Assembly (NCBI GenBank): GCA_947034885.2
Contig: OX344754.2
Location: 24,425,369-24,489,368 of the forward strand
From: Thuidium tamariscinum
Lineage: Eukaryota > Streptophyta > Bryopsida > Hypnales > Thuidiaceae
DNA length: 64,000 nucleotides
Direction of reading: 5' to 3'
Shown one piece after another: positions 22,290 to 35,425 of the stretch; position 1 is the stretch's first letter; every line of letters starts with the position of its first letter. Under the pieces are notes generated by a model. It saw only the letters and a list, made by a program, of their open reading frames with translations, did no database searches and was not told the DNA's origin. The position numbers and the translations under genes are program-made.

Positions 22290-25200
22290 ATCATTGTTAA
22301 ATTTTTTTTTCAACTTAGAAGATTTAGAATTTATATATTGAAAAATTTCAAGATTTTATAATATTAAACAATTGAGTCCCATTGATACAAGTATAAAAAA
22401 CCTTAAAGACATAGTATTGAAATAATACAAGCTACAATTTTCCGTATAGTCAAGAAGATGTAGAAACTCATTACTTTTGTAGTCTTTTGAGTTTCAAAAT
22501 AACCTTTCATAAGTCTCTCTAGAATTTTAAAATTGACCATTTTTTAATTTTTTCTTTGAAGTACATGACTTTTATAGAATCTTATAATTGGGTTGACATT
22601 TACCTTTTGGGGGAAATTTTTGAAAAATATTGTGAATTTTTAAATTAAAAAATTAAAAAAATTGTATCAAGTGCAATATATGCTCAAAAAAATTGAAATT
22701 TTCTATGTATGTTTATATTATAGTGTTAATATCATATTGCATACATTTTTATTGTTATTCTAAAATTGAATATTTCTTATATTCTATTAAAAAAAACCAA
22801 ATCAAGCAAAAATTTTGTCCCACTAGAAAACTCTATTTCTTCATTTTGATTATTGTATAAATGTTTGCCATGTTGAACAACCTTTGGGAGCAAGTGAAAT
22901 AATCTTAGAACATTCCTTTGTCTTAACAAGCTTGGCCTTGCCTACATGAGGCACTTCACATTAATTGCCTCTTCAAATAGTACAATTGTCAATGTACTTA
23001 GTGACCACTTCAGTGCTATAGAAATGTATTTATAAAGTAGGCTAGATTTTTTTATTGCAAATATTTAGGTTGTGGAACAAATTTTAAGAATCCCATTGTT
23101 GCTACCACTCTTTAAATCATTTAGAATGACAAAGCTAACAATATTTACAATTTCTCCTCAAATATCATACTTTCCACATTGATTTTAGGTGGCTAAATGA
23201 TAAAGCCTAAGCTAGAGATTTTGCATAACTTTAAGGGATGAATTACTCATTTTTGATAGAATACATGCATTGTTGGCACTATGACTAAAAATACAATTAA
23301 TCCCTTAAGGAGAAGATTTTTAGAGTTTTTTTTAGTAAGAGAGTGTGATGAGCACTTTCTTCTTGCAAATTCATTTTTCCAAAAGTTATTGGTCAATATT
23401 TCAAAAAGAATTATATATACTTTTGATAGACTTACGAATGAATAGCCAAAGATGATTAATTGAAAATTGATTTCTAATATAAACCTCATGCTTTAGGGGC
23501 TTGAATTATTTATAACTATTTGAAAATCTCCATTAGTAGAGGCCCTCAATCCAAAATTGGGCCTTAGAATCTTTAGGAAGATATTACAAATAGAACACTG
23601 TAGAAAAGATAATAGTCCATTCTAAAAATTATCCATATAGTGTAATACATTCATTCCAAGGAAAATTTGAAATTTGAATTAATAGCTAACGGATTTTAAT
23701 CCTAGCCAAGTTGCACAATTCAAAAGGATTTGCATTAAATTACTTCCAACTTGGTTTTCTATACACAAATTCATTCAAGTACAATCACATAAAATATACA
23801 CAGTTTAACAACATTAAACATAATATAATTTCACATTCATGTACAATATTCAACACACAATAATATAAGTACACATTCCAATTAGTCCAGTTATTTCCAA
23901 TTGTATTAATTACAACAAAATTACAAAACAATCCCTTTGGAGGTTGGATTTGCATTGGATTCTCTCAATAGTGGGTAAAGGAAATCCAATCGAAGGAGAC
24001 TAAATACCAATTGAGTGACCTCTCAATTCGCTTCAAAACAACTTTGAATCCCAACTCATGCAATCACATTCCTATAACAATCCTAATTGATAACTTGCCT
24101 CGTCACTCACAACTACACTAGTTCCAATCTCATTTCTAATTACACCCCACTAGCACATAGTTACACAATAAATAGGCTAAAATACAACTTTAATACTTCA
24201 AAACAATGAATGGGCCAAAATTAAAAAACCAATAAAAATTTCTCCATTTTGCAAACATATAGTAGCAAAGTCCTTTTACTTTAATGGTTCATCATTACAC
24301 TAATTATAGATTTCATTAATCATTATTTTATTCAATATTAGATTATAAAATCCTAATAGATTCTTCAAGTATCTAATAATAATATAAATAAAATAACATT
24401 CAATATAATAGGTGATTTTTAATAATTAATTTTGTAAATAAAACTATTTACTATTATTATATTATATCTTATGGCCAAAGTCAACCAAATGATTATTAAA
24501 GTTGGCAAATACCTAAAAATTTATAATTTTTGTATTTTCATTCTTTAGTTTTTACAAGTTCAAAGTCATAGAATGTTTTGAAGGATTTCAAGTAAATTCT
24601 TATAATGCCAAATTTGATTGTAAATTTTGAAACTTTCCACAAGGTCAAAAAAATATACTATTTTTTGTAGGAATATAATTTTTTTATCATTTCATGACAT
24701 AGAGAAAAAATTGTCCTTCCAATGACAAAATACTCAACTCTGAGCACCTCAATAAGATGCAAAACTTCAAAACACATTTTCAATTTTTTTTCCTCTTGTA
24801 TAATATATATAGTTCTTTTAAAAAGATTTGATTCATTCCATTTTGATAAGTGATGTAAAAGTTACAAAGAGTGTTCTTTGCAAGCATCTACTACGGAAAA
24901 AAATATTGTATAGAATATATTTTCAAACTCAAGGTTTACAATTTTTCAAAATGAAAACATTTTGTAGAATGTACAACAATTTGATCATTAGAATTAATAT
25001 CTTTCATTTCATTTTTAATCTATCAACAACATGATTTCCCTCTCCATCTTATACTAACATCTATTGAATAATTTGTTTAACTTTTAAAGGTATTATTCAA
25101 CTTTGATATTTTACCAAAATCATTAAAGAACTTCCATATATAGTACAAAGAACTACAGTCAAAAAAATATGGAAGGACACAACCCTATTACCAAGGTAGT

Positions 25201-26419
25201 CAATGAAAAACTTATCAAATTTATAGATGAATAGGTGCACTCTATATTTCACCTAAAATTCATTTAGTAAACATTAAAAGTAAAAAGGCTTTGATAGACC
25301 TTACTTCACTATATATAGTTGCAATTATTGAATTTGCAATTTTTTTTGTTAGCAAAACAACAACAAATGAAGGAATATTCTACAAGTATTTTGATTAATT
25401 TATTTTCTAAAATAGTCAAAGTAAAATTGCATAGCCTCCCACTACAAAGCTTAATAGGAGGGGATTCATGTCCTCAAATACTAATGATCTACTAAATTGT
25501 ATTTTTGTTTTAGACAAATTTTTCTTAACAAGTTTTGATTCTAAATTATTGAAATTATTATTTTTTTAAATCATAGTTTTAAACACTTGAGAGCCTAAAA
25601 TAGGATTTAGTTTGATTTTGCAAAATGACTAACAATTTTATTTTTGAAAAGTGTCGAAAAGAATATTGAAATGAATGGTAGAAAAGTCCTAAAAGGAATG
25701 GCAAAATAATGGCAAAAAAATATATAAATTTTTATTTGAGAAGGGTTCTCTAAATGAACTACCTAAGTATTTGTCCACATGCCTGCCTAATTTTTTTGGA
25801 TTATCTACCTTTATTGGAGTTCCCTTGTAGCACTAAGCGCCTAACACACAAGCAAATGGGTATTGAACCCTTCACCTCATTGTCAATATTGGAAATTCCT
25901 AAAGTCTTATATCACTTATAAAATTAGAGATTGATTTATAACATATATAAGTAGTTGTCTCTATTTAACATCCTTGGCAATATTGATCTATTTTTTCAAG
26001 GTGCCTAACTCCTCATTGATTACATTCCTCATTGATTACATAGTTCCAATAGCAATCTAAAAGTAACCTAGCCATTACATTGTACAATAATAAATGAACC
26101 TTTTGCCATGTCTTATAGCTACATGGTTGAGTTTTCAACTTGATTCGCCTTTTGTAACTCTAAAAAGAAAAAGATGATGCCAAGGATGATGAGGCCCGAA
26201 AACAATTATTGGATGACTTTCAGAATCACACAAGTATACCTCTTATTCCAAAAATCGAATCATTTCAGCAAAGTATCTTGATGATAGGTCTTATTGTTTC
26301 TTTTTTAAATCCCCATTCGACCCTTATAACCCCAACTCTATACAAAGTGCAAATTTTATTACATTTAGGATGCTAAAGAGTAAAAAAATCAATTCAAGGC
26401 AAAGGATCATTAGAGGAGA
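22290..26419. other. Gene-free AT-rich stretch
   Basis: About 4.1 kb with no coding region that I can support on either strand. The open frames present are short, rich in Phe, Lys, Asn and Ile codons, and typical of random AT-rich sequence. It probably contains further decayed transposons without visible termini. Confidence 0.5.
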
Positions 26420-26950
26420 TTTGGAGCTATAGAAGACTGCGAGTTCTTAGACCGCAGGAATACAGAATCTGATGTGGTCAAGTGAGTGCCATGTCATCGA
26501 ATTTTTTATTTGGTAAAAAGAAAAAAAAATTGGACATTTTTTCACATTTCAAGATCCAAAATTAATTAATTAATTTTTAAAAATAATTTCTAGCCTAATA
26601 GTGGCCAGCAGTTACGAGAATGATTTAGGGAATAGTCCCGAAACGAGCTTTTCAAGCCCTCAAATATCCCCTAATGACTTGTTGTAATCATTAGATAAAG
26701 TTTGAGGGCTCCAGAGGGTTGTTTTGGGTTTGTTCCTATAATGGTTCCTGATATTGTTGGCCATTGTCATGCCAACATTAATAATAAATAAATAAATAAG
26801 ATCTTGAAATATGAAAAAACACATTTAAAATAAATAAATAAAATTAATGATGTAGTAGTCTCTCAACCACATAGGATTCTTGTTTCTACAACAGAAATTG
26901 TATTACCATAGTCTAGGAATCCACAATCTTCCAATGCCCTCAAAATTCTT
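26420..26950. mobile_element. Inverted pair of the GCATAAGAGG-type MITE interior (copies 2 and 3)
   Basis: The block 26425-26660 matches the reverse complement of the element at 20943-21232, for example AGACTGCGAGTTCTTAGACC and TCTGATGTGG. The block 26703-26945 matches it in direct orientation, for example GTAGTCTCTCAACCACAT and CATAGTCTAGGAATCCAC. The two face each other around AGCCCTCAAA and its inverse TTTGAGGGCT. Terminal motifs are decayed. An AATA microsatellite lies between 26780 and 26840. Confidence 0.5.
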
Positions 26951-27163
26951 CTCATGGAAATTCATATTGGTCTCCCTACATTATTTTTTGGCATTATTGA
27001 GTAAATTGGATTCACTTTTCAAACATCATCCCACTACAATCACAATTAGCAAAGTATTCTTGAGTGATATTTTGCTCAAAATTGATAAAATTTTTATTGA
27101 AGGAATATTAGGTGAAATATTCTTCCATTTTCAGCAAATAAAATTGCTCATTTGTTATATACA

Positions 27164-27824
27164 TTAACCCCTAAATGCCCAAGGCACTAGAATTTGGTGT
27201 CTGCAAAACTTTGAAGTTAAATAAAACCTAATCAACTTACTATTCTTAGTAGTTTATATTTTTGAAAAGTTCTTTTAGAAGTCTAGTTTTGGTGCCAAAA
27301 ATCCAATTTGGAAAATGAATGATAGTGATTTTTCTATTTAAGATTTTGTTCAAGGGTACCCATTGCAATCTTGACTTTCTATAGTGTTGAAAGTTCTTGA
27401 AAATGAGCCTTAAATACACTAGATCTTAGAGAAAAAATCACATTCAAAATTCATTTACAAAAATTGTAAAGTAGTGTTTGAAAAGTCATAAATTGGTTGG
27501 AGTTATCCATGTTAGGCCCTTTGACCTTATATTCTTTTAGTCACCAGCTTTTGAGATTTGACTTGTGAAAAGAGGATAGAAACACTTGACATCACTCTTG
27601 CAGTTTTAACACCCTCATGGTCAAACATTATAATCTTTTACTCCATAAGTGATATTGTTGAGTTTTCTTTTCTTATGTAATCTCTAATATGTCTAGTTTG
27701 AATTTGTATCGTTACAATTTTAACAATAAAAAAATTGATACAACTTATCAAAATATTGGCACTTTGTTCAACTTAGAGCAAATTCCAAAAAGCTCAAAAC
27801 AGGCCTTGGGCATTTAGGAGTTAA
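27164..27824. mobile_element. TTAA-flanked non-autonomous element, piggyBac-like (copy 3)
   Basis: A 653-bp unit (27168-27820) is bounded by TTAA on both sides. The left end CCCCTAAATGCCCAAGGC and the inverse of the right end CTCCTAAATGCCCAAGGC agree at 17 of 18 positions. No transposase frame is present. It ends about 560 bp upstream of the ATG of the EMB1273-like gene, so it may lie in or near its promoter. Confidence 0.75.
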
Positions 27825-28387
27825 AGACAATATTGCTCCTCCATGGATGATAGTAGACTCTTTTGGATGAATCATTGAAGTTTCCTCTGCATTTATCATG
27901 TTTCATCCATTCATTTCTCCGCACTGCATATAAACATTTACATCCCAACAATTTGATTTCTGCCGCGGCACTGCCCAAATTAAATGAAAAAAACAAACTC
28001 CAAAGTCCAAACCTTCATGTGAAACTGTGCCTATGAAGGAGAACGAACGAAAAGATAGAAACTGACGGACAGAATCCTTCTCTCCTAACGAAGTGGATGA
28101 TATCCATCCTCCCCGACATTCACATCCACTTGTAACGCTATCTGCCTATCTCATTTGCCCCTGAAACCCCTCGACAGGGTTTTGCACTTCAACGCCCAAG
28201 CTCGTTGGGCGTTGCAGTGGAGATCGATAGTCGATTACCTTGTTGCATCAATTTTTGGCTTCAGTTGAAGATTGTCTCACACTGATCAAGAATTTAATAG
28301 TTTGTTTGAGGACAGCATTTCTGGATAACCGGATTGTCGAAAACCGTTTGTCCGAGATTATTGTGGCCCGACTGTGGAGCATCAGCA

Positions 28388-29703
28388 ATGGCGTCGCAAT
28401 GTCACAGTCTCTCTGTGCACTCTTCTACATCAAGGCTCTTTATCTCAAATTATTGCTCTGCACCTTCTTCAAGCGCCAATTTCAGGGTTAGTCAGCTTCT
28501 GTGCCAACTGAATTGCATCTCAAACCCTAACTCGATGTTTCTCTTCCTCCTTTATTCTGTTGGTTTGCTCTTCGTTCGGCTTGATTTGAGTTCAATCTCG
28601 TTTTGGTTTTGGAATTCGTTAACACTAGAATCAGAATGATGCTTGGAATTGGCTAGTGATTGCTTGCATTGAATTTTGCTTTTCAGGCTTCTGTCTTCTT
28701 CCAGGGTCAACGACTTCGACCGCAGCGGCTGTCGCAATCCTCACTCTCGCCAATCTCAAGGAAGGTCGTTCAATGTGTGTCGTCCACATTTGGTAGCTCG
28801 TCGAACAATGGCGATGAGAGACAGCAGAGTACTGTAATCTCCAATGTTGTGGACAAGGCTACCGAACCGATTAGAGATTTTCCCTGGGCCAAAGCTAGTA
28901 GCCTATTCCTCAGGAGGCTGCTGGACCAACTCTGGACTGTTGGAAAATGGCTAGCGATTCCACTGTTGGCGGTGTCGGTGCTCGGTGAGCTTGCATACAC
29001 GTTGCTGCAAGAGAGAGTGCTTGTCATTCCTGTTGGAATGATTTGTGGGATTGTTTTCGCTGGAATTATGAGGGAAACTGCTCTCGAGTTGTTTCCAAGC
29101 ATCGAGGTACTTTCATTGCACTTTTATATGTCCTGCTTACTTCATATCACAGAGATGTGTGGATTGCAATGTGACTGAGAGACAATCCCAGGCAACCCCC
29201 GAAGTTTCATGCTTTTTTTAGCAGTTTCGAGAAGGTCACATGGAGACTTTCTTTTGTCCAATTTAATTTAATATTTCACTAACACATGCAATGTTCTCCA
29301 CTGACTCTGGTGATGTAAATTTTGACCCCATTTTTCAACAGTATGATAAATCAAATTGATCATTTTCCAACCATGAATTCGTAGGGTTAGGAGTTCAGTC
29401 ATTGAACCTTCACCCTCAATTCCTCAAATATCACTCTATAGTTTGGTCAGAGATGTGGTAGGATTTGTTTTGTATTTCTCTAATAAATGATTTGCATTTT
29501 GTGTTCAGGAGGAACAGATACCACGGCATCTGGTTGGGTTAGGCTCATTGTTTGTTGCCCTCAAGTTTATTGCCCCGTATCTTCCTACTTGGGGCCGGGT
29601 CAGTGTTCCCCATTTCGCTAATGGTGGGTTGTGGCAAGTCATTTCCCTTGTCAACGATTGGAGAAAAAAGCATGCTGATAGGAAAATTGTAGAACAGAGT
29701 TAA
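28388..29703 (+). CDS. EMB1273-like plastid membrane protein, three exons, complete
   Basis: Three exons, 28388-28486, 28687-29106 and 29509-29703, join in phase 0 with GT-AG borders to give 237 residues ending VEQS. The first 60 or so residues are rich in Ser, Arg and Gln and poor in acidic residues, as in a chloroplast transit peptide. Two hydrophobic segments follow, about residues 116-140 and 144-161 (VLVIPVGMICGIVFAGIM). The C-terminal part contains LVGLGSLFVALKFIAPYLP and a basic tail. Length, layout and the ERVLVIPVGM region resemble the plant EMB1273 family, named from an Arabidopsis embryo-defective locus, whose molecular role I cannot state. An exact telo-box AAACCCTAA lies in intron 1 at 28522-28530. 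The gene model is firm; the family name is a recollection of moderate strength. Confidence 0.85.
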
Positions 29704-31197
29704 TTTTTGCAGATCCTCGTCCATGTATACAGAGATTATTTGTATGAATGATGGGATTCGAGTACTTTTGTTCCTGGTCTTCAGCTTTCTTTATGGAACT
29801 TATGCGCTTTTCGGTCTTGCTTTACGAGTTGTCTAGTACCAAATTTGCATGTCAAATAATGAAGGGTCTTTCCTCCACGGTTTCTGAAATTGTTGAATGG
29901 TTTGATTGCCACGGATACTTAGCCTCCAGGCGCTATTTGTGTAAAGCAGAAATTGTGCCTGTCTTCAACTATTCTGGACCTATATCTCTCACCTGCATTA
30001 GTCAGAGAGTCTTCATTAGCTGAGATTGTCACCTCCATGGCAGTCATCACTTTGGAACTCTGGAATGCTTGGAGTCAAAATTATGAAGCAAGACCACTGA
30101 AATTGTTACTCCCTCTGTCCACCAACCCTAGCTTTAATCACTAGAAATATCTGAACTCTCTTGTTGTAATGCCAAGACTGAGTTGTACAGAATCTTTCTA
30201 AGGGCCATTTTCCACTATGTCCCAAGTCCAACATCACTCCAAAATTGCTTACTTGGCCACACTTTTTGGAAGTTTTGGTGTGAAGGAAGTAGGACTTGGA
30301 GGCCAAATTGGATCAAACCAAAATGGGAATCCAACATAAACTTTAGGTCCCAACAAATTTTTTGATCATAAAATGAAGAAAAAAGTACTACTTAAGGGTT
30401 TCAAGGAGGCTTGAATTTCTCCTATTGTAATCTATCCTATACTAAATTGATGCTAAAAGTGCTTCAATAATAGATTTTTAATGTTTTGATTCAATTTTTG
30501 GAAAGTTGATTGCTATTTAATACTACAAAAGAGACAACTAGGGATTTAGTTTTGACCTTCATATATAGTGAGTCCCAAGTTTTACATTTTTATTTATTTA
30601 TTTATCTTCTACAACCGATGAAAATTAGGATTTGGTCTTGAACTAGGACTAGTACGTAGGGCCACTTACCATCTAGAGGTTGAGCCAATTGAAGAATTGA
30701 ATTTTTTATTAAAAGAAGGAATCATTTAATATTGCCTAAGGTCATTGAATTGGATGCACCAAAAATGGGAGGCCAATCCTTAGCCTTAGAATGAATGTCA
30801 AATTTCAATAATTTTTTATATTATAGATAATATGTTTTTTCAATAAATCAAATTTGTTGGATCTTGAACAATTGGCCTTAAGGGGAATTAGCCTAGCCTG
30901 TAAGTGTAATGTATTCCTAGAGAGAGAAGAAGAGTTGAAATTCTCCAAAATTCATTGAATTGGCTTGGCTCATTAGCCTCAAGGCTTTTATATAGGAGAA
31001 TTGATCTAGTTTTAATCTTATTCTAATGATTAGAAGGGATATTTCATTAAAATGGCAGTATTCCGATGCCACTTTTTTATAAAGGCCAATTGTAGAGGAG
31101 AAGAGGATTGGTGATTGTGTGAAGTAGCTTGGGGCAAGAGAATGTGTGAAATGTGTTACAGTGTACTTTCTATCTAGAATTGCTAGAGCCAAGGGCC
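29704..31197. other. Gene-free stretch downstream of the EMB1273-like gene
   Basis: The first few hundred bases presumably hold the 3' UTR of the upstream gene. A short Stowaway-like terminus (TTACTCCCTCTGTCC) occurs near 30105. No other gene or well-formed element is visible. Confidence 0.4.
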
Positions 31198-32126
31198 TTA
31201 ACCCCTAAAGGACCAACATGCCTTTTTTGGCAACATAGCGATTTTGGGCAAGTACGTGTGGCTAGAGATTTTTATATTTTGAAACCAAACTTTAATAAAA
31301 GGTGTGGATGAGGAGTATCTTCAAAGCCCAACAATTTTCGTGACTTTTGACTACATGGTTGAAAAGTTATCGCATAAAATGTTGTTTGTTTCTCAACTCG
31401 GGCAGTTTGGGCAGATAAAAAAAATTACTTTTTTTGGAAATAAAAATTTGAAATTGGTTTTATAGATTTATATATACATGGAAAGCTTTGAATCATTCTA
31501 TTTGAATTAATGAGTCAAAAGTTAGGAAGAATTTTAGTTTGCGGATAGTAGTATGGATTCTCTTCTCTAAAATAAACTTTGAAGTCCTTTATTTTATTCA
31601 ATTCTCAATATTTTTGAAAAAAAATAAAAAAATTGGGTGTAGGTTGTTTATTACAACATTTGAATAATTGGGATTGGCATTTTTCAATTCAATAAATAAA
31701 TTGTTACCATTTTTGTATTTTGGATCATTTTCTACTTCTTTCTACTTACTATTTTTTTTGTACATGTTGTACAATTCCAAATGATATGAAAATTTTCAAG
31801 CATGTAGCCAACTTGAATTGTAAAATAAGTCCAAAGATTTGCAATCATTTTGGACATTTTTTCATACAAATGTGGCCTTTTGAAGTGCAGTTGCCCAGAT
31901 TTTCGCAGTGGAAAAAAAAATTATTTTTGTAACTTCAAACACTAATATCTTGCTATCTACACGGTGTTAATTTTTGAAATTTTTTCTACATCTTCCCAAA
32001 CTAGTGCACTAAAAGATCCTATGGTTACATATGTCAAAAAAAAATTCTGAAATTTGGTAGCTATTCTAGAATGACAGTTTTGGAGCTATTTTGGTAGAAA
32101 CATAGTTGTGGTCCTTTAAGGGTTAA
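31198..32126. mobile_element. TTAA-flanked non-autonomous element, piggyBac-like (copy 4)
   Basis: A 921-bp unit (31202-32122) lies between TTAA at 31198-31201 and TTAA at 32123-32126. The ends CCCCTAAAGGACCA and, in inverse, CCCTTAAAGGACCA differ at one position. Interior blocks are shared with the copy at 62994-63929, for example the ATATCTT-CTATCTA-ACGG segment near the right end, and with the fragment at 22.0-22.3 kb. No transposase frame was found. Confidence 0.78.
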
Positions 32127-35100
32127 ATGCAATGTGAAAATAAAAGTCTGAAATATTCACAAAATCTTTTATGAACCTTGCATATAACAAATTGAAGAGA
32201 CCACATTTAGTTTGTAAGTGATGATGGACTGAACTTTGTATATGAGGATTTGGATCAATCTAGAGATTGTAATAAAGAAATGAGAAGGCAAAAAGTGGCA
32301 CTTAAGAATGGATAAGAATTAAGAGGAAAGAGGCTTGTAATTCATTTTGAATATATTGATTTGTACAAATATTGTCCAATATGCAACCTTTGTTGCCCAA
32401 AAAAGAGTTGCACATTGAAAACTAGAATTCGTGTACTAGACAAACAATTACAACTTAGGATGCTATGTATAAAGATTCATCTTCAAATACACATAAGAGT
32501 ATCACGTGCATTGTTACCTTCTTCTTGAAGAGAGTCCACATGAGAGTTCACTAGCCTTGCCTTTCTTGTTCAGCACATTGATTTAAATTATCCATTGCAA
32601 ATTCTATTTGCTTTCGTGGTGCAACAAAGCTCTCTTTCTCATTTTTTGATGGTTTCCATGACGCTAAGATGCTATCCGTTGAAACATAGTCAACTATACT
32701 ACACGTGTGATCAAGCTTCCATTTGAAACTTGGCTTTGTATCCCATCCTGCATACAATTGTTGTATGCTTTTTGCTCTTCCACTTGGAGTGTACCAACGC
32801 ACTGGAAGGTCACAATAGTGTTCAACTCATGGATCAAATTAGAGATTATCTGTAGCCTTGGCAAGCCACACGGGCTAAAGACAATCTAAACTTGGTCTTG
32901 TGAATAGATAGAAATTTTTACAAACATTAGTAACCACATTGAATGTCTGTGATGGTTTCCCTTCAAGAATGCCAATATAGGATTGTTCATCTTCAAGTTC
33001 CTCTCTTGTATTTCCATCTTACATAAAATCTGTCATAAGATCCCCCAGTTGTCAAGTTCGAGGCCAAAATCCATGCTTCAGTTGAGTGGATTGCCATGTA
33101 TGTTGTCCTATTTTATTATGCAGTGCATTTCTTACGCGAGTCCAATATGTTGCCAAAGATGACATGCGCGCCTTGAATTTAGTCATGGTATCCTCTTCTA
33201 ATATTTTTATCCAATGCCGAATGTACCCATGATCTAATCTAAGAACACTTTCTGTTTCATTTGCCATTTTCTTAGGTTCTATAGCCATGGGGTCACCTTG
33301 GGGAAGTATAGGTTTGCACTTAGCATCTTCCTTCTATAGCTTCAATCCATCTTTTGGTGACCACATTTCATCTGTACATTTCAATTTGTATTGCATGATT
33401 GGCCACCCATTGTCATCCATAATGAATCTGTATGGCCTTCCCTTTGAATGGCCTACAAGTTGCTTATTGCTCATTCCAATATAATGTCTAATACAAGCTT
33501 TGAAATCTAGCACTTCCTCTATTAAGTGAGGAATGATAGGGTCCTTGTCTATTTTCATATATGATTGCATTAACAATGGTACGGTTGGATGGTCTTTCTC
33601 TTGAAGTTGCATGCTTCATTGACCAAAAGATGCGTCAATATTGTCATGAGTGTGTCCTACCATCATGAATGATACAATGACCTCCTTTACAATTCATCTT
33701 ACAACTAATAGGGACCAAAAACAAGACATACCTATTTTTGTTTACCCTCCATTAATTGTTCATTTGAATGTGGAGCACTGGTGGTAATGAACGCACTTCA
33801 ATTGGTTGCAAAGGTACATTTCCTAGAAAATTGATGCAAATCTCACTACCTTCAAGCAATGCCCGATATAAGTCCATGCTTCCAACTCTTGTGAAGAGTG
33901 ATCATGAAGAGTTTTTTGGGAGGTCTTCTAAGTCTTGTAATAATTTAGCAATTGACTCCACTGTGAAATTGCTATCAATTTGGAACACATCTAAACTATA
34001 ATTTGCATATTTTCCATCCCCATGTCCATGTGCAAACATGCTTGTCACTTTAATGGGCAATTTCATCAATCCGTCTAGTGCCTTGATTTTCCTTGCAAGG
34101 GCAGGGCATGCTGTTTTGGAATGGTTAATTTTGTCATGGATGATGGACAATAGTTGAGATGGTCGAAGCACAGATAAAATCCTACTATGATAGTAAACAT
34201 GACAATATGCCTCTTGAAGGAATAAATGCTTGTCAAAACTCCTTTGAATTCTTTTATAGTCCTCTGTTCTAGGTACAAATGAGGCCCTCAATTGCTTTAA
34301 GTTGTCACAAATGCTACATCTTGCAAATAAATCTCCTCTTCTTTTGATGATGTAGTCAGAAAAGTACTTCATCCAGATTTTGCTAATACTTGATTATGAT
34401 ATTGTCAATAATCCTAATCCCTCATTCACATGCAATATAATAGATGAAACCATGAATTATTAATTTTGAGGGTGCAAGTTTTCTACGAGTTTTTAAGAAT
34501 AGGGACTTCAGCTTTGACTTCCATGTAATAGAATGCTCTAGCAATGCCCTTTTAATATACATTTTCTAACATACAAAAGCATAGCATATATAGTGCAATC
34601 TTTACCTCATTCACAGTCACCAAAAAATGCTTCCATTGTGTACTTGTGGGAAGAACTTTCACATAAGTTTTTTTTCCTATTGGCAAAGTGCATTCCAAAT
34701 GGGGCATGTAGTTTGCCTTAGCTTCCAATAATGAACGCAAAGTTTCTACTGCTTGAATAGTTGCCGCTCGTGTCTTAGTCCTATTATAGTTGCCATGGGG
34801 AGCACTTCTTTCATTGTTCTTCACTTTGCTTAAATATCTTTGAAAAGTGCACAAACTGACGTTGTGAATAATCCTCCATGCAAGGGGACAAATATCTACA
34901 CCTTCTACAGTAACAAGGTTCATCCCAATTCCACCTTCTTTGTGCATCATCTTGTGGACATCCAAAAACTTTGAAGACTTCACTTGAAAGGTTTGTAGGT
35001 GCATTTGGCTCTGAAGTGCACTAATGGTGAGAGGATTGAATTTTCTAATGCATTGTCACTCACAACACTTTTGCATGAATACATTGAAGATGGACTCATC

Positions 35101-35425
35101 TATCAACATTCTTGCTTTTTGGTTCATCAATGGGGCAACAAGAATTCTTTTGTCATAATGGTACTTTTGTTTGCCTTTTTCCTTGCAATTTTCTTCCAAT
35201 TCCTTGTTCATAGCATCCCACTTACGCCGATGATTATAAACACTAACATAACCAGTTTCACCGCCATAAAATAAGCGGCGAGTTGGCCAATGTATGCATT
35301 TATCTCCAATACTTGGGTTCCCATTATAGACTTCTAACACAACAATGCCAACATCATCATTGCCCATTCTTCTTTCTCCATCTATACATGCATTTGGATT
35401 TGCATTGATTATGACTACTTCTATA

